Shown here: in pieces, positions 18,233 to 27,879 of the stretch
Numbering within the stretch: position 1 is the stretch's first letter
How the letters are laid out: every line of letters starts with the position of its first letter
NCBI RefSeq assembly: GCF_009797935.1
Contig: NZ_VOLC01000005.1
Location: 186,001 to 250,000 of the forward strand
Reading direction: 5' to 3'
DNA length: 64,000 nucleotides
Source of the DNA: Lunatibacter salilacus
GTDB lineage: Bacteria > Bacteroidota > Bacteroidia > Cytophagales > Cyclobacteriaceae
Notes under the pieces: model-generated
Seen by the model: the letters and a program-made list of their open reading frames with translations, nothing else
The model's database searches: none
Told to the model about the DNA's origin: nothing
Made by a program: the position numbers and the translations under genes

Positions 18233-19831
18233 TTAAATACCGCAGAAAGAAACTTTGATGCCCAATTCATGGAACACAGCGGCTTTAACCTGACAGGCTT
18301 CCAACGCTTTCTCACGACTGTCTGCATATACTACATGAATATGGTTTGCTTTATGTCTGGCTGTCAACTGGTTTTGCGAAACTCCTTCGAGCTTGGCATG
18401 CATGATAGGCCATTGTGGTGTAGTCATTTCCCAACGTCGCTGTGTTTCTGCTTCCGGGAGGGAAACCGCCTCACCGATACCCAAATCTGCATGCAGCGCA
18501 TTATCCATAATAAATACCCTGCTCCATACGATGTGGCCTGGTCTACTTACTCCTTTCAGACTACCTCCACCCAACCTAAAGTACATGGCTGGCTGCCGCT
18601 CACTGCTTGCTCCTCTGTATTCACCTTCAAAATGTGAGGGTGGTGCCGCACCGGAGATCAGAAGCACCCAAATAAAATCATCGAGCCCCTCTCCGGTAAA
18701 ATGCTCGCCCCAGCGCAAATCATGCAGCGTATTATCACCGACCATTCCCAACTCATCCCAAAGCTTATAGGTAATCAAACTATCCAAACCGGCGCATTCA
18801 TCCACCTCATTGAAATGGGGAAGTGCCCTGCCTGGGAAAAGTTCTTTTCCTTTTTTGTCATATGCCGGGGGCCTTTTGGTATTGTTTAGCAATCCTTCAG
18901 TCAAATCACTGGCAGGAACCAAGTCTTTCAAACCCTGTTGGTATTGAATTCCAATGGTATCGCATCCAAACTCATCAGCTAACCGAAGTGCGGCAATGTA
19001 CATTTTGCACTGCTCTAGCGTTTGGGTACGGGTAAGATCATCTTCTGAGGTGCCCCAGTTAAACTTCATCCCCTGGTCAAGAAGCCATTGCAATATTGTT
19101 TCTGCCTCCTCATCCGAAACCTCACGCATAGCGGCATAAAGTGTGGACTGACTTAACCGCTCTTTGAAAATGCCGGTGGGATGCAACAGATGATCGGGTA
19201 TAATGGCATTGAACATACCCATGCACCCTTCATCAAAGACTCCCATAATGGCCTTGTTTTCCCTGAACTTCTGAGCGAAAATTTTTCCTTTTTCCTGCAA
19301 ACCCGAATTAATCATGGAAGGCTCGAATGCCTTTACATGACTGAGATCGTGGGTAATATGGCCTGTATCCAGCCATTCCCGAAGTTTGTCCATAAAAAAA
19401 CCATCTGTGAAATCCTTGCTCCAAATCGTGGAATAGTTAACCCCGGCCTTTGTTAACGAACCGTTCAGGTTGAGCATACCTACCAATCCCGGCCACTGAC
19501 CGCTCCAATTGGCAAGCGTGAGGATAGGACCCATATGGGTACTCAATCCTGGAAGCACATGGTGGGTATACTGCCAGACACTCTCTGCCACAATTAGCGG
19601 GAGGCTGGGATCCAGCTTTTTAAATACTTCAATGCCCATGCGCTGGGAATCAATAAAACCATGTCCCTTCTCATCATCGTAAGCGTGCCCACGGATTACA
19701 TTCCAACCCAAGGCCTTCAATACCTCATTCAAAGCAGTCTCCATGTCATGCTGTGCCTGCCAACAGGTGCGGTTTGCCGACAATCTCAAATCTCCGCTCA
19801 CTACCAGGTAAATGTCCTTTGTCATACTCAT
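18233..19831 (-). CDS. L-fucose/L-arabinose isomerase-family protein
   Basis: A 532-residue cytoplasmic protein with the layout of the FucI-like family: an N-terminal segment ('IYLVVSGDLRLSANRTCW'), a central domain with 'PLIVAESVWQYTHHVLPGL', and a C-terminal part with metal-site-like residues ('VDECAGLDS', 'HIHVVYADS'). Such enzymes interconvert aldoses and ketoses using a divalent metal. The neighbours (symporter, aldolase, sialidase) suggest it handles a sugar freed from host or algal glycans. The exact sugar cannot be read. Confidence 0.75.
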   Translation of the reverse strand: MSMTKDIYLVVSGDLRLSANRTCWQAQHDMETALNEVLKALGWNVIRGHAYDDEKGHGFIDSQRMGIEVFKKLDPSLPLIVAESVWQYTHHVLPGLSTHMGPILTLANWSGQWPGLVGMLNLNGSLTKAGVNYSTIWSKDFTDGFFMDKLREWLDTGHITHDLSHVKAFEPSMINSGLQEKGKIFAQKFRENKAIMGVFDEGCMGMFNAIIPDHLLHPTGIFKERLSQSTLYAAMREVSDEEAETILQWLLDQGMKFNWGTSEDDLTRTQTLEQCKMYIAALRLADEFGCDTIGIQYQQGLKDLVPASDLTEGLLNNTKRPPAYDKKGKELFPGRALPHFNEVDECAGLDSLITYKLWDELGMVGDNTLHDLRWGEHFTGEGLDDFIWVLLISGAAPPSHFEGEYRGASSERQPAMYFRLGGGSLKGVSRPGHIVWSRVFIMDNALHADLGIGEAVSLPEAETQRRWEMTTPQWPIMHAKLEGVSQNQLTARHKANHIHVVYADSREKALEACQVKAAVFHELGIKVSFCGI

Positions 19832-19961
19832 GTGATGAATTGTAAATGCTATATGTTTCTATTATTTGATATTTGATTGCCTGAACACTACCTGATATTA
19901 CTTGCTACTAGAGCAAACGTACCCTCTTCCATCCTGCTTTTTTGAAAAATTTACCGAAGTA

Positions 19962-21170
19962 TTATTTGAGCGGATTTTCGTACCAGATGACTCCCAGCCC
20001 CTCTTTACTGCCATCCTCCCCAGTCTCTTCGCAGGTAAGTACGTCTAGATCACCATCCCCGTCTATATCGATAAGGACGATAAAATCATACTTGACACCT
20101 GCATTTCCACTGATATCGGTATAGCTCGGGGTCTTTTCCAAGAATCCATCAACCGACAACACCCCGGATTTATCCAGCGCTCCTTCATAGGAGGCTACCA
20201 GGTCCCAGGAGCCGTTTTGATTCATATCGGCTACCGCCACTGATTTACCCCTAGTTCCGCTAAACGCAGGGTAGGCCATAGATTCATTGACCCAGCGGCC
20301 TTCCTCTCTGTAAAAAATCTCCCATCCCTTTACTAAGTCAGGTACTACTATGCCCGGAACCCCATCCGATGTCCATTCTGGGATATCTGCCAATGTCAAG
20401 AACATGGGTTCCCCATCCTGCACCCCAATGAAATGATTTCCCCAAAGGCCCCTCAAATCCTTCCCATGGCCGGGATTCTTGATCCATCTGACTCCGCGCA
20501 GTTCACCATATCGGTCAGATATCAGGATATCCTCCAGCCCGTCCCTATCCATATCCAGTAACTCGATAGACATTATCCAACCTGCGGGGGTAATTTCATG
20601 GTATTTCCATGTCTCCATGTTTCGGGGATTTTCCGGGGCTTCAAGCCATCCCAATGTGCCATTCGGATTTTTTGAACCTACCACCAAGTCTATTCCATTT
20701 TTTCCATCCATATCATACGGCCTTCCAAACATCCACCGTGTCCTACCCACCGTAACCGGAATGTCTTGACTTACCCATTGCTCAGAATGATAGTAGGACA
20801 CCCAATCGGCCGGAGCCCAGTGAATAGTAATGCGTTGATGCTTTCCCTCCGATAGAGTGACCAAGTCCATAAAGCCGTCTCCATCCAAATCGACTGCAAA
20901 AGCATCCTCCACATCGGGCGAAGGTACCTCAATATACTCCCAAAACTCCCGTGGTTCTTTTGGATTAATGTATAGGCGGCTAACTCCACCCTCCTCCCAT
21001 CCCACTATTAAATCCATACGACCGTCACCATTCACGTCTGCCAGTTTTGACCCGTCAGAACCCAGTGACGTATTGTCAATCGTATGCCGTTTCCAGGGAG
21101 CATTTTCCTGGGCATAAACACTTTCGGAAAGCAAAAAAATAACTAGTGTGAAAGCGAAATTAAGATTCAT
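19962..21170 (-). CDS. secreted VCBS/FG-GAP repeat protein
   Basis: A 402-residue protein with a signal peptide (about residues 1-20, ending VYAQ) and repeated calcium-binding-like FG-GAP units, for example 'DVNGDGRMDLIVG', 'DLDGDGFMDLVT', 'DMDRDGLEDIL' and 'DIDGDGDLDVLT'. Together they should fold as a seven-bladed propeller. Such proteins occur next to carbohydrate-active enzymes in Bacteroidota and Planctomycetes and may bind glycans or scaffold enzymes on the cell surface. It is fifth in the minus-strand carbohydrate run. Confidence 0.85.
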   Translation of the reverse strand: MNLNFAFTLVIFLLSESVYAQENAPWKRHTIDNTSLGSDGSKLADVNGDGRMDLIVGWEEGGVSRLYINPKEPREFWEYIEVPSPDVEDAFAVDLDGDGFMDLVTLSEGKHQRITIHWAPADWVSYYHSEQWVSQDIPVTVGRTRWMFGRPYDMDGKNGIDLVVGSKNPNGTLGWLEAPENPRNMETWKYHEITPAGWIMSIELLDMDRDGLEDILISDRYGELRGVRWIKNPGHGKDLRGLWGNHFIGVQDGEPMFLTLADIPEWTSDGVPGIVVPDLVKGWEIFYREEGRWVNESMAYPAFSGTRGKSVAVADMNQNGSWDLVASYEGALDKSGVLSVDGFLEKTPSYTDISGNAGVKYDFIVLIDIDGDGDLDVLTCEETGEDGSKEGLGVIWYENPLK

Positions 21171-21198
21171 GAACGCAGGGTTTATTGTGAATTGGTTA

Positions 21199-21867
21199 TT
21201 AAATTCCCACGTTGTTACTTTTCGATAAGTTTACTTGAGAGAATATCGCTTGTTCCAAAACATCTGGATTATGGGAACAAATGAAAAGTCCGAGCAAGGC
21301 ATCTTCTGGGATAGATTCCAAAATTTGCGAGCCTATTCGCTGCAAATCACCCCCCGCTTTTGCTGCCCACATCGTATATTCATTTCCTTTTCTTTCCAAC
21401 TTAATGGTCTGGAAATCCCCATCTTCAGCAAAAATTTCATCTTCAGGATCCCTCATTTCCATGCCAACCTCCCTTCGCCACTGCATCACGGTCAACCCGT
21501 CGCCATGGACGGTGGCGGTCATATGTGCTGCATCCGCCGCTTTGGAAGACCTTACCATGATTCCTACTTTTCGGTGAGGATCTACTCCTAACCCTATCAA
21601 CTCCATATCCGCAGTCAATGAAAAATCACCGTTAACTTCCTTGTACAAAAAATAGAATTCGTCCCGATCAAACCAAATATTGTAACCAGAACCAGTGAGC
21701 GTGTAAGAATCCGTTTTCGAATCATAGACCGTATTTCCGGGCAATGCGGGATTGCCAATGTCCTGAAATTCTTCAAATACTCCAAGGGTATTTTGCCTGC
21801 AGGATACAAGTAACAGAAAAATTAGCACCATGAAATTGGCGGGAATTCCAACGTAAGTGTCATTCAT
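21199..21867 (-). CDS. DUF1349 (LamG-like jelly-roll) lipoprotein
   Basis: From ATG 21867 the protein has 222 residues, a hydrophobic segment and a lipobox-like LLVSC, then a beta-sandwich domain: 'EVNGDFSLTADMELIG', 'KVGIMVRSS', 'TATVHGDGLTVMQWRRE' and 'LGLFICSHNPD', characteristic of DUF1349/LamG-like domains. An upstream in-frame Met (21951) is possible but gives a poor signal sequence. Likely a periplasmic or surface carbohydrate-binding accessory protein. It is the first gene of the six-gene minus-strand operon ending with the symporter. Confidence 0.78.
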   Translation of the reverse strand: MNDTYVGIPANFMVLIFLLLVSCRQNTLGVFEEFQDIGNPALPGNTVYDSKTDSYTLTGSGYNIWFDRDEFYFLYKEVNGDFSLTADMELIGLGVDPHRKVGIMVRSSKAADAAHMTATVHGDGLTVMQWRREVGMEMRDPEDEIFAEDGDFQTIKLERKGNEYTMWAAKAGGDLQRIGSQILESIPEDALLGLFICSHNPDVLEQAIFSQVNLSKSNNVGI

Positions 21868-22127
21868 AGATTGAATGTAAGAATTTTGTGGCATTTCAAC
21901 AAAACCTACAATTGAATTGGTCTCAATCCCCGGGTAATTTAGTTTAATCAAATTAATTTTTAGATAGAAAAATTAAACTCCCTTCCACAAATCAACCAAA
22001 GCTATTCCCTTTCTTGCTTCATTGTTAGCCTCAGGAAAAATTTTCTCCTTATGTTAACTTTGTCATCCAATTATATAAAGACACGGGTGGAAAGTATGGG
22101 GAAACGAAAATAAGAAACCTAAGCAAT

Positions 22128-22151
22128 AAAAAAGGCGCATTTTATTGCGCC
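22128..22151 (-). terminator. terminator after the haem-protein genes
   Basis: On the minus strand GGCGCA and TGCGCC form a 6-bp GC stem around ATAAAA, followed by six T. It lies about 60 bases beyond the stop codon of the haem-binding gene that ends at 22214. Confidence 0.75.
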
Positions 22152-22213
22152 CGCTTTGTTTAATTTGCTCTGGGATTGATTAGATAATTGAATAAATTTT
22201 GCCTAAAATTATT

Positions 22214-22705
22214 CTATTCTTCGTCACCTTCTTCGTCCTCCTCCTCCAACACTACATCCATAGCATCTTCTGCCCATGCGATGATCTTTTCCCTCTGCAC
22301 ATCATTTAGACTAGCAGTCGGGTGCATTAGGGTATAAATACCCATAGGCATCGTTCCTTCACCTACTTCAATAGTGATATCGTCCAATTTTTCCAACTTT
22401 TCCATCATGTCATAATCTTGCCAATTGGAGAAATTGAGCTCCTCCCTGCCTTCCCGAACGTCTTTGGCTACAAGCCAGGAAGATGGTGCCACATACGAAT
22501 ACCAAGGATAAATTGACTCATTGCTGTGGCAACTATAACATGATGTCTTCAAAATCGCAGCTACATCGTCACTCACAATTCCGCTCGCTATGATGTCTCC
22601 GGGATTGGCGGTTTCTACAGTTGGCAAATTATTCGGAACGAATTGAATGCCTATCAATATGACAGACAACCCGCCTAGCAGGTATAATCCCCATTTCATT
22701 ACCAA
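22214..22705 (-). CDS. haem-binding domain protein (c-type, CxxCH)
   Basis: A 163-residue protein with an N-terminal membrane helix or signal (about residues 5-24), then a domain with one covalent haem motif CYSCHS (about residues 56-61) followed by 'NESIYPWYSYVAPSSWLV'. This is the pattern of the Bacteroidota haem-binding (Haem_bd) family. The C-terminal tail is very acidic (a run of Glu/Asp). It probably sits on the periplasmic face and takes part in electron transfer. It is separated by only two bases from the other haem gene upstream. Confidence 0.82.
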   Translation of the reverse strand: MVMKWGLYLLGGLSVILIGIQFVPNNLPTVETANPGDIIASGIVSDDVAAILKTSCYSCHSNESIYPWYSYVAPSSWLVAKDVREGREELNFSNWQDYDMMEKLEKLDDITIEVGEGTMPMGIYTLMHPTASLNDVQREKIIAWAEDAMDVVLEEEDEEGDEE

Positions 22706-22707
22706 AA

Positions 22708-23094
22708 TTATTTTTTCTTGCTTTTACTCCATTCCATCAAGGTAGCCAATTCAGATTCTGTTAGCTTACCTTCCGGCTTATTCTCCAGAAATTTCGCAGG
22801 CGGCATGTCTCCATTTTCTAATACTTCAAGAATTTTACCCTTGGCAGCTAGTTGCTTGGACCGTTTGGAGGCCTCAAAGGCATCCCAATCTAATTTTTTC
22901 TTTCCTTTCTCATTTTTGGATTCAGCATTGTGGCAGCCATAGCATTTTTGATCTACGACGGCTTTGACATTCGCTGGCATATCCGCCTCCATCACATGTA
23001 ACGAATTTTCAGAATCGGTTGTCTTCTTACTAGTACCCTGAAAGAAAAGAAGGCCTAGAACGGCTAAGGTTGGTAAAAGGAATTGTTTTTTCAT
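22708..23094 (-). CDS. small c-type cytochrome-like protein
   Basis: A 128-residue exported protein with a signal peptide, one CYGCHN haem motif (about residues 52-57) and a lysine-rich spacer. A distal 'GDMPPAKFL' segment supplies the probable axial methionine. Such proteins occur in pairs with Haem_bd proteins next to sugar or alcohol oxidation genes. It forms a two-gene unit with the haem-binding gene downstream. Confidence 0.82.
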   Translation of the reverse strand: MKKQFLLPTLAVLGLLFFQGTSKKTTDSENSLHVMEADMPANVKAVVDQKCYGCHNAESKNEKGKKKLDWDAFEASKRSKQLAAKGKILEVLENGDMPPAKFLENKPEGKLTESELATLMEWSKSKKK

Positions 23095-23213
23095 AGTATA
23101 TCTTAAGGTTTTACAATCGGAATTTCAGCAATTATTTCCATATGCGCAATAGCTTTTGGAGTAAAAAAGTAATTTTAATAGAAAAGTAAAAATATTGTAT
23201 GGAATAAATCTAT

Positions 23214-25034
23214 TTACCCGAAAGTTAGCGTATGCACAAAGGGTGTAATACCAGTTAGGTAGACATGCTTGCCCTTGGTTCTCAAGGTGCCAAAATGGAC
23301 ACTGTACTGCTCCCCCTCAAGCCTGACTATTCGCTCATGTAGCTTTGCACCAGGACCAAAATGAATCGTATCCCCTCCACATTCAAAAGAACCACTTCCT
23401 GTAGGTAGGAAATAATTGTCATCCCCGATAGAGGCAGGTATTGTCCCTAAGAGTGTTCCTGCTTCGTCAAAACAAAATTCGATAGTTACTTCCACACCTT
23501 CCAGCCCATTTACTTCAAATCCGAGCGTTACTTTCCCCTTATCTTCCGTAATAGATATTTCGGTATCTAGGGTTTTTACATTACTCACAGGACGCTGATC
23601 AAAGGACATTTTACTCCAAAACCTACCATCAATGCTTGGTGTCAAATTATAGTCCCCTTCCTTATTTCTGAGTTCTTCCGGTAAAGGTTGGTAATACGGC
23701 GCTTCTAATTTTTGGTGCAAAATGTAGGAGTTTCCTTCCTTCCGCAGACCTTGACTTCGAAAATAGCCCATACTGAAAAAACCCGCAGACATCCGCATGT
23801 GTTTCAATACTGCGTTTCCTTTCCGATAACTGAAAAAATTTGGACTTACTGACCTCCCCGAGGCTATAATTAGCGGCCAATCCACTCCTCCAAAAATAGT
23901 CACGGTAGTATCCTCCCTTCGAATTCTGGCCAAACTACTGGTCTTGAAAACTTTTTCAAAAGTGGTTGGCAATGCCGTTGGTTCAGGAAGATCTTTTATG
24001 AGCATTTCGTTTTCCATAAAATAGAATAGAGCCTCATTTACAATAACCTTATCAAAACCCGGAAACCCTTCAATCATAGAGACAATATGCGCAAAGGTGC
24101 CATCCTGATCATGGATGGCCAAAAACCGGTAATGGAGATACTGCCCTACTATGCTCCTATGGGAATACTGATCCTGCCTTCTGGAATCCGTCGTAATCAG
24201 GTCGCCGTTTGGTTCCATATAATAATAGGTCATAGTCAAACTTTTCCGTGGAGCTTCTAAAAGCTCGGGTCTGTTTAACAACCTTCCCATGGTGATAAAG
24301 GCATTGTTTTCCACATCGGAATAATTCATGCTACGCTCAGGGTAATGCCCGTCCTCGTCAATAAAGATTCCTTCACTCAACCATTCGTCTATCCGCCTTA
24401 CATAGGATGGATCCGGATAAAGCTGATTAATTCGGGCAAGCGCATGGCACAGTACCCATCTGTGGTTGGGGGTATGGATCCCTCCAACTACCAGAGCCCT
24501 TCCTACTTTTTCTACGAAGACCTTGATTTTCTCCATTAGTGGAGAAAGTGCAACATCCTCTATCTGGCTCAGTATAACTACCCCAGCGCAAACTGGCTCC
24601 ATGATAAATGCTGTATCCGGAGGAGACTCCAAGTTACCTGCATTGATGGTACCGTCAGGGCGTTGTGTTTTTATTAGGTTGTCAGTTGTTTTATCTAGTA
24701 GATCAATAAGAAGGGGGTTTTTATAGAAATACGAATCCTTGCAGGCATACCCGGCCGCAAGCTTGGCAAAGTTATACCCATTGCTTCTGCCTCCATGTCT
24801 ATTAGCAACCTCCCCCCGATCCATCAAGTCTTGGATAAATTCGTCATTGGCAGCGACCATATTTTCCCATAATCCGGAAAAAGATCGGGAGTAATTGTCC
24901 CTCCTAGACGGAAAGCCAACTAGGGGAAGCATGACCATCGATGCTCCAATGCCAATGGATTGCTTCAAAAATTTATTTCGGTTGATTTTTTTCAAGGCTA
25001 GGATATATGGATGAATAATAGATAAGATAAACAT
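23214..25034 (-). CDS. exported alpha/alpha-toroid protein, heparinase/polysaccharide-lyase-like
   Basis: A 606-residue protein. A hydrophobic N-terminal signal (about residues 24-42) leads to a helical domain with 'RPDGTINAGNLESPPDTAFIMEPV', 'HTPNHRWVLCHALARINQLYPD' and 'GHYPERSMNYSDVENNAFI'. This pattern resembles the (alpha/alpha) toroid of heparinase II/III-type lyases, including candidate catalytic Asn/His/Tyr. The last ~200 residues are beta-rich ('GSFECGGDTIHFGPGAKLHERIV'), as in the sandwich domain of those lyases. The exact PL family is not recognised. It is transcribed divergently from the oxidoreductase gene. Confidence 0.6.
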   Translation of the reverse strand: MFILSIIHPYILALKKINRNKFLKQSIGIGASMVMLPLVGFPSRRDNYSRSFSGLWENMVAANDEFIQDLMDRGEVANRHGGRSNGYNFAKLAAGYACKDSYFYKNPLLIDLLDKTTDNLIKTQRPDGTINAGNLESPPDTAFIMEPVCAGVVILSQIEDVALSPLMEKIKVFVEKVGRALVVGGIHTPNHRWVLCHALARINQLYPDPSYVRRIDEWLSEGIFIDEDGHYPERSMNYSDVENNAFITMGRLLNRPELLEAPRKSLTMTYYYMEPNGDLITTDSRRQDQYSHRSIVGQYLHYRFLAIHDQDGTFAHIVSMIEGFPGFDKVIVNEALFYFMENEMLIKDLPEPTALPTTFEKVFKTSSLARIRREDTTVTIFGGVDWPLIIASGRSVSPNFFSYRKGNAVLKHMRMSAGFFSMGYFRSQGLRKEGNSYILHQKLEAPYYQPLPEELRNKEGDYNLTPSIDGRFWSKMSFDQRPVSNVKTLDTEISITEDKGKVTLGFEVNGLEGVEVTIEFCFDEAGTLLGTIPASIGDDNYFLPTGSGSFECGGDTIHFGPGAKLHERIVRLEGEQYSVHFGTLRTKGKHVYLTGITPFVHTLTFG

Positions 25035-25348
25035 TTGCTTATCAATAGCCCAAAATATGAAAAGATCGGCAATTCTCCTATATCCGTGCCATATCGCATT
25101 ATGCTATTTTAAAATTAAATGATGACTGAATCATTTCCGGTTCCTGACTAGCGTCCAAATACAGACTGGCCAACTTGAAAGCAATTTTTCCCCTCTATAA
25201 CATACGCCATTTTAAATCCCGTTTGAAAGAAAAAAGGGCCTTCATTCATAGGTTCGGCTCGAAAATTGGAGTTCTGCTTGAAAATTTCTTTATATTGAAA
25301 GCCAAAAACATACTCAACAGCAAATATCCCAGAAAACTCACTCGTTCA
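25035..25348. other. divergent promoter region
   Basis: About 314 bases between two divergent carbohydrate genes. A frame in phase with the oxidoreductase gene is open upstream from 25175, but its 58 residues are basic and not conserved-looking. I treat it as untranslated leader. No clear operator or riboswitch is visible. Confidence 0.4.
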
Positions 25349-26716
25349 ATGAATAAGACTCCCATTAACCGCAGGCATTTTATCAAAGGCAGCACAGCGT
25401 TGTTCGCACTATCCGCATTTGGTGCACATGGCATGGACTGGATGGACCGAAAAGAACCCTACCGAGTAGCGTTGATCGGCACTGGTTGGTATGGCAAAAG
25501 TGACCTCTTTCGTCTGATACAAGTAGCTCCGGTAGAAGTCATCGCCGTAGCTGACCCGGACAAAAATCAACGAGACCAAGCCGCTGAACTGATCAGCACC
25601 CGCCAAAAATCCGGTAAGAAACCTAAGACCTACAACGATCATCAAGAGTTACTTAGAGAAAACAAATTAGATATTGTACTGGTAGGCAGCCCGGACCACT
25701 GGCATGCCCTTCACGCCATCGATGCTATCAAGGCAGGAAATCACGTGTACCTGCAAAAACCCATTTCCGTAGATGTGATTGAGGGCGAAGCTATACTTGC
25801 TGCTGCCCGGAAATACAAACGTGTAGTCCAAATCGGGACCCAACGACGCAGCACTCCCCATCTTGTAGATGCTAAAAAGGAAATTATAGACACCGGTATG
25901 TTGGGGAAAATTTCCCACGTGGAAATGTGTTGCTATTACCACATGAGATACAACGGCAATCCTGAGGTTGAACCTGTCCCGGATTTCTTTGACTATGACC
26001 GATGGGTAGGTCCTGGTCCCAAGCTACCTTACAGGGGACTTCCACACCGTAGGATTTGGCGTACGCTGATGGAATACAGCAATGGTATCCCTGGAGATAT
26101 GTGCGTGCACATGTTCGATGCCGTCCGCTGGATGCTCGACCTGGGCTGGCCAAAGCAGGTTTATGCCACCGGAGGTATATATGTTCAAAAAGGAGGCATT
26201 TCCACCACTCCCGATACCCAAACGGCGACATTTTCTTATGATGAATTGGATTGCGTCTGGACCCACAGGAGCTGGGGAACTCCTCAAGATCCCGAGTACC
26301 CTTGGGCCTATAAGATTTATGGAGATAAAGGTACCCTGAAAGCGTCCGTAATGAAATATGAATTTGTCCCACAGGGAGAAGGCGAGCCAATAACCCAGAC
26401 TGCTCTTTTCGAACGGGAAGAATATCCTGAGGATCTCACAGAGGACGGTATGGAGCTGCATGCCGCCCCTGCGACTAGACGGCAAATGATTAACTTCCTC
26501 GAAGCCATTGAAAAGGGAGGATTGCCTGTTGCCGATGTAGAACAGGGACATATATCTACAGCAAGTTGCATTCTAGCCAATATGTCGATGGATCTCGGTA
26601 GAGCCTTAGTCTATGATCCCAAACAGATGATAGTAGTCGGTGACGAGGAAGCCACTAAGCTACTTCGAAGGCCTTACCGGGCACCATACCAGCACCCTGA
26701 CCCCAAAACTGTTTAA
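25349..26716 (+). CDS. Tat-exported Gfo/Idh/MocA family oxidoreductase
   Basis: A 455-residue protein from ATG 25349. It starts with a twin-arginine signal (NRRHFIKGST, about residues 7-16). The NAD(P)-binding Rossmann domain follows ('VALIGTGWYGK', 'VIAVADPD', 'LVGSPDHWHALHAIDAI', 'LQKPISVDV' with the conserved Lys-Pro). The C-terminal domain is typical of periplasmic sugar oxidoreductases of Bacteroidota and Planctomycetes. It likely oxidises or reduces a sugar or glycoside with a tightly bound cofactor in the periplasm. It lies 67 bases before a glycoside hydrolase gene on the same strand. Confidence 0.9.
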   Translation: MNKTPINRRHFIKGSTALFALSAFGAHGMDWMDRKEPYRVALIGTGWYGKSDLFRLIQVAPVEVIAVADPDKNQRDQAAELISTRQKSGKKPKTYNDHQELLRENKLDIVLVGSPDHWHALHAIDAIKAGNHVYLQKPISVDVIEGEAILAAARKYKRVVQIGTQRRSTPHLVDAKKEIIDTGMLGKISHVEMCCYYHMRYNGNPEVEPVPDFFDYDRWVGPGPKLPYRGLPHRRIWRTLMEYSNGIPGDMCVHMFDAVRWMLDLGWPKQVYATGGIYVQKGGISTTPDTQTATFSYDELDCVWTHRSWGTPQDPEYPWAYKIYGDKGTLKASVMKYEFVPQGEGEPITQTALFEREEYPEDLTEDGMELHAAPATRRQMINFLEAIEKGGLPVADVEQGHISTASCILANMSMDLGRALVYDPKQMIVVGDEEATKLLRRPYRAPYQHPDPKTV

Positions 26717-26721
26717 TAACT

Positions 26722-26747
26722 CGTCCACGGCCTAAAAACCGTGGACG
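26722..26747. other. intercistronic hairpin
   Basis: A perfect 9-bp inverted repeat (CGTCCACGG / CCGTGGACG, 8-base loop) lies between the oxidoreductase and glycoside hydrolase genes. No T-run follows, so it is more likely an RNA-stability or partial-termination element than a full terminator. Confidence 0.6.
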
Positions 26748-26783
26748 CTTCCGACCCCCAAAATCATTAAACCCAATTCTACT

Positions 26784-27875
26784 ATGAAAACAACTACCCT
26801 TTGTTGTCTCTTTCTTATTTTATGCATTTGCGTTGAAGGCTTTTCACAGCAAACTCGAAAGACGACCGTCGAAATCCGTGGTGAAAAATTCTACATCAAC
26901 GGCAAACCCACCTACGAAAAGCGAAAGTGGAAAAAACATCCTATCGAGGGGTTGCTGATGAATTCCAGGATGGTGCAGGGCATCTTTGACGACATGAACC
27001 CTAAAACTGTCAGTCGATGGAAATATAATGATACTGGAAAGTGGGATGCCGATCGCAATACAGACGAGTTTGTCCGCCATATGGAAGAATGGAAGAGTCA
27101 CGGCATGCTGTCATTTACCATTAATCTGCAGGGAGGAAGTCCGGAGGGGTATTCCAAAGAACAACCTTGGCACAATTCTGCTTTTACCGAAAACGGAGAA
27201 CTCATACCTGCCTACATGTATAGGCTGGAACGTATCTTGGACAAAGCGGACGAACTGGGCATGGTGCCCATGGTGGGATTTTTTTATTTCGGCCAGGATG
27301 AACGGCTACTTGATGAAACAGCGGTGATTCGCGCAGTGACCAATGCGACAAATTGGCTCCATTCCAAAAACTACCGGAACGTGTTAATTGAAATCAACAA
27401 TGAAAGCAACGTTCGCTATGACCACGACATCCTTAAACCTGAGCGGGTACATGAACTGATTGAACTGGCCAAAGGAATAGAAAAAGATGGGCACCGCTTC
27501 TACGTAAGTACCAGCTATGGGGGTGGATTTATCCCCTTGCCAAACGTGGTTCAGTCCGCAGATTACCTACTTCTCCACGGCAATGGTGTTAAAGATCCTG
27601 ACCGCATACCTATTATGGTAAAAGACACGAGGGCCGTGCAAGGATATACCCCCATGCCGATTATTTTTAATGAAGACGACCACTTTGATTTCGATAAGGA
27701 TTGGAATAATTTTATCGCTGCCGTATCGGCTTATGCTTCTTGGGGATATTTTGATTTCCGGATGAAAGACGAAGGCTTTGAAGAGGGGTATCAAAGTGTG
27801 CCGGTAGATTGGGGCATTAACTCTGACCGCAAAAGAGGGTTTTTCAATCTGATGAAAACCATCACGGGGTATTAA
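26784..27875 (+). CDS. secreted clan GH-A-like glycoside hydrolase
   Basis: A 363-residue protein with a signal peptide (about residues 1-22, ending GFSQ). The body is a TIM barrel. 'VLIEINNESNV' gives the Asn-Glu pair expected for the acid/base at the end of strand 4, and 'PIIFNEDDHFD' gives a Glu suitable as nucleophile near strand 7, as in GH5-type clan A enzymes. The GH family and substrate are not certain. It follows the oxidoreductase on the same strand and a bidirectional terminator follows it, so the two form a short operon within the carbohydrate region. Confidence 0.7.
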   Translation: MKTTTLCCLFLILCICVEGFSQQTRKTTVEIRGEKFYINGKPTYEKRKWKKHPIEGLLMNSRMVQGIFDDMNPKTVSRWKYNDTGKWDADRNTDEFVRHMEEWKSHGMLSFTINLQGGSPEGYSKEQPWHNSAFTENGELIPAYMYRLERILDKADELGMVPMVGFFYFGQDERLLDETAVIRAVTNATNWLHSKNYRNVLIEINNESNVRYDHDILKPERVHELIELAKGIEKDGHRFYVSTSYGGGFIPLPNVVQSADYLLLHGNGVKDPDRIPIMVKDTRAVQGYTPMPIIFNEDDHFDFDKDWNNFIAAVSAYASWGYFDFRMKDEGFEEGYQSVPVDWGINSDRKRGFFNLMKTITGY

Positions 27876-27879
27876 CTTA

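Noticed and set aside
26722-26747. Inverted repeat considered as a rho-independent terminator.
   Set aside because: No T-run on either side; kept only as an intercistronic hairpin.
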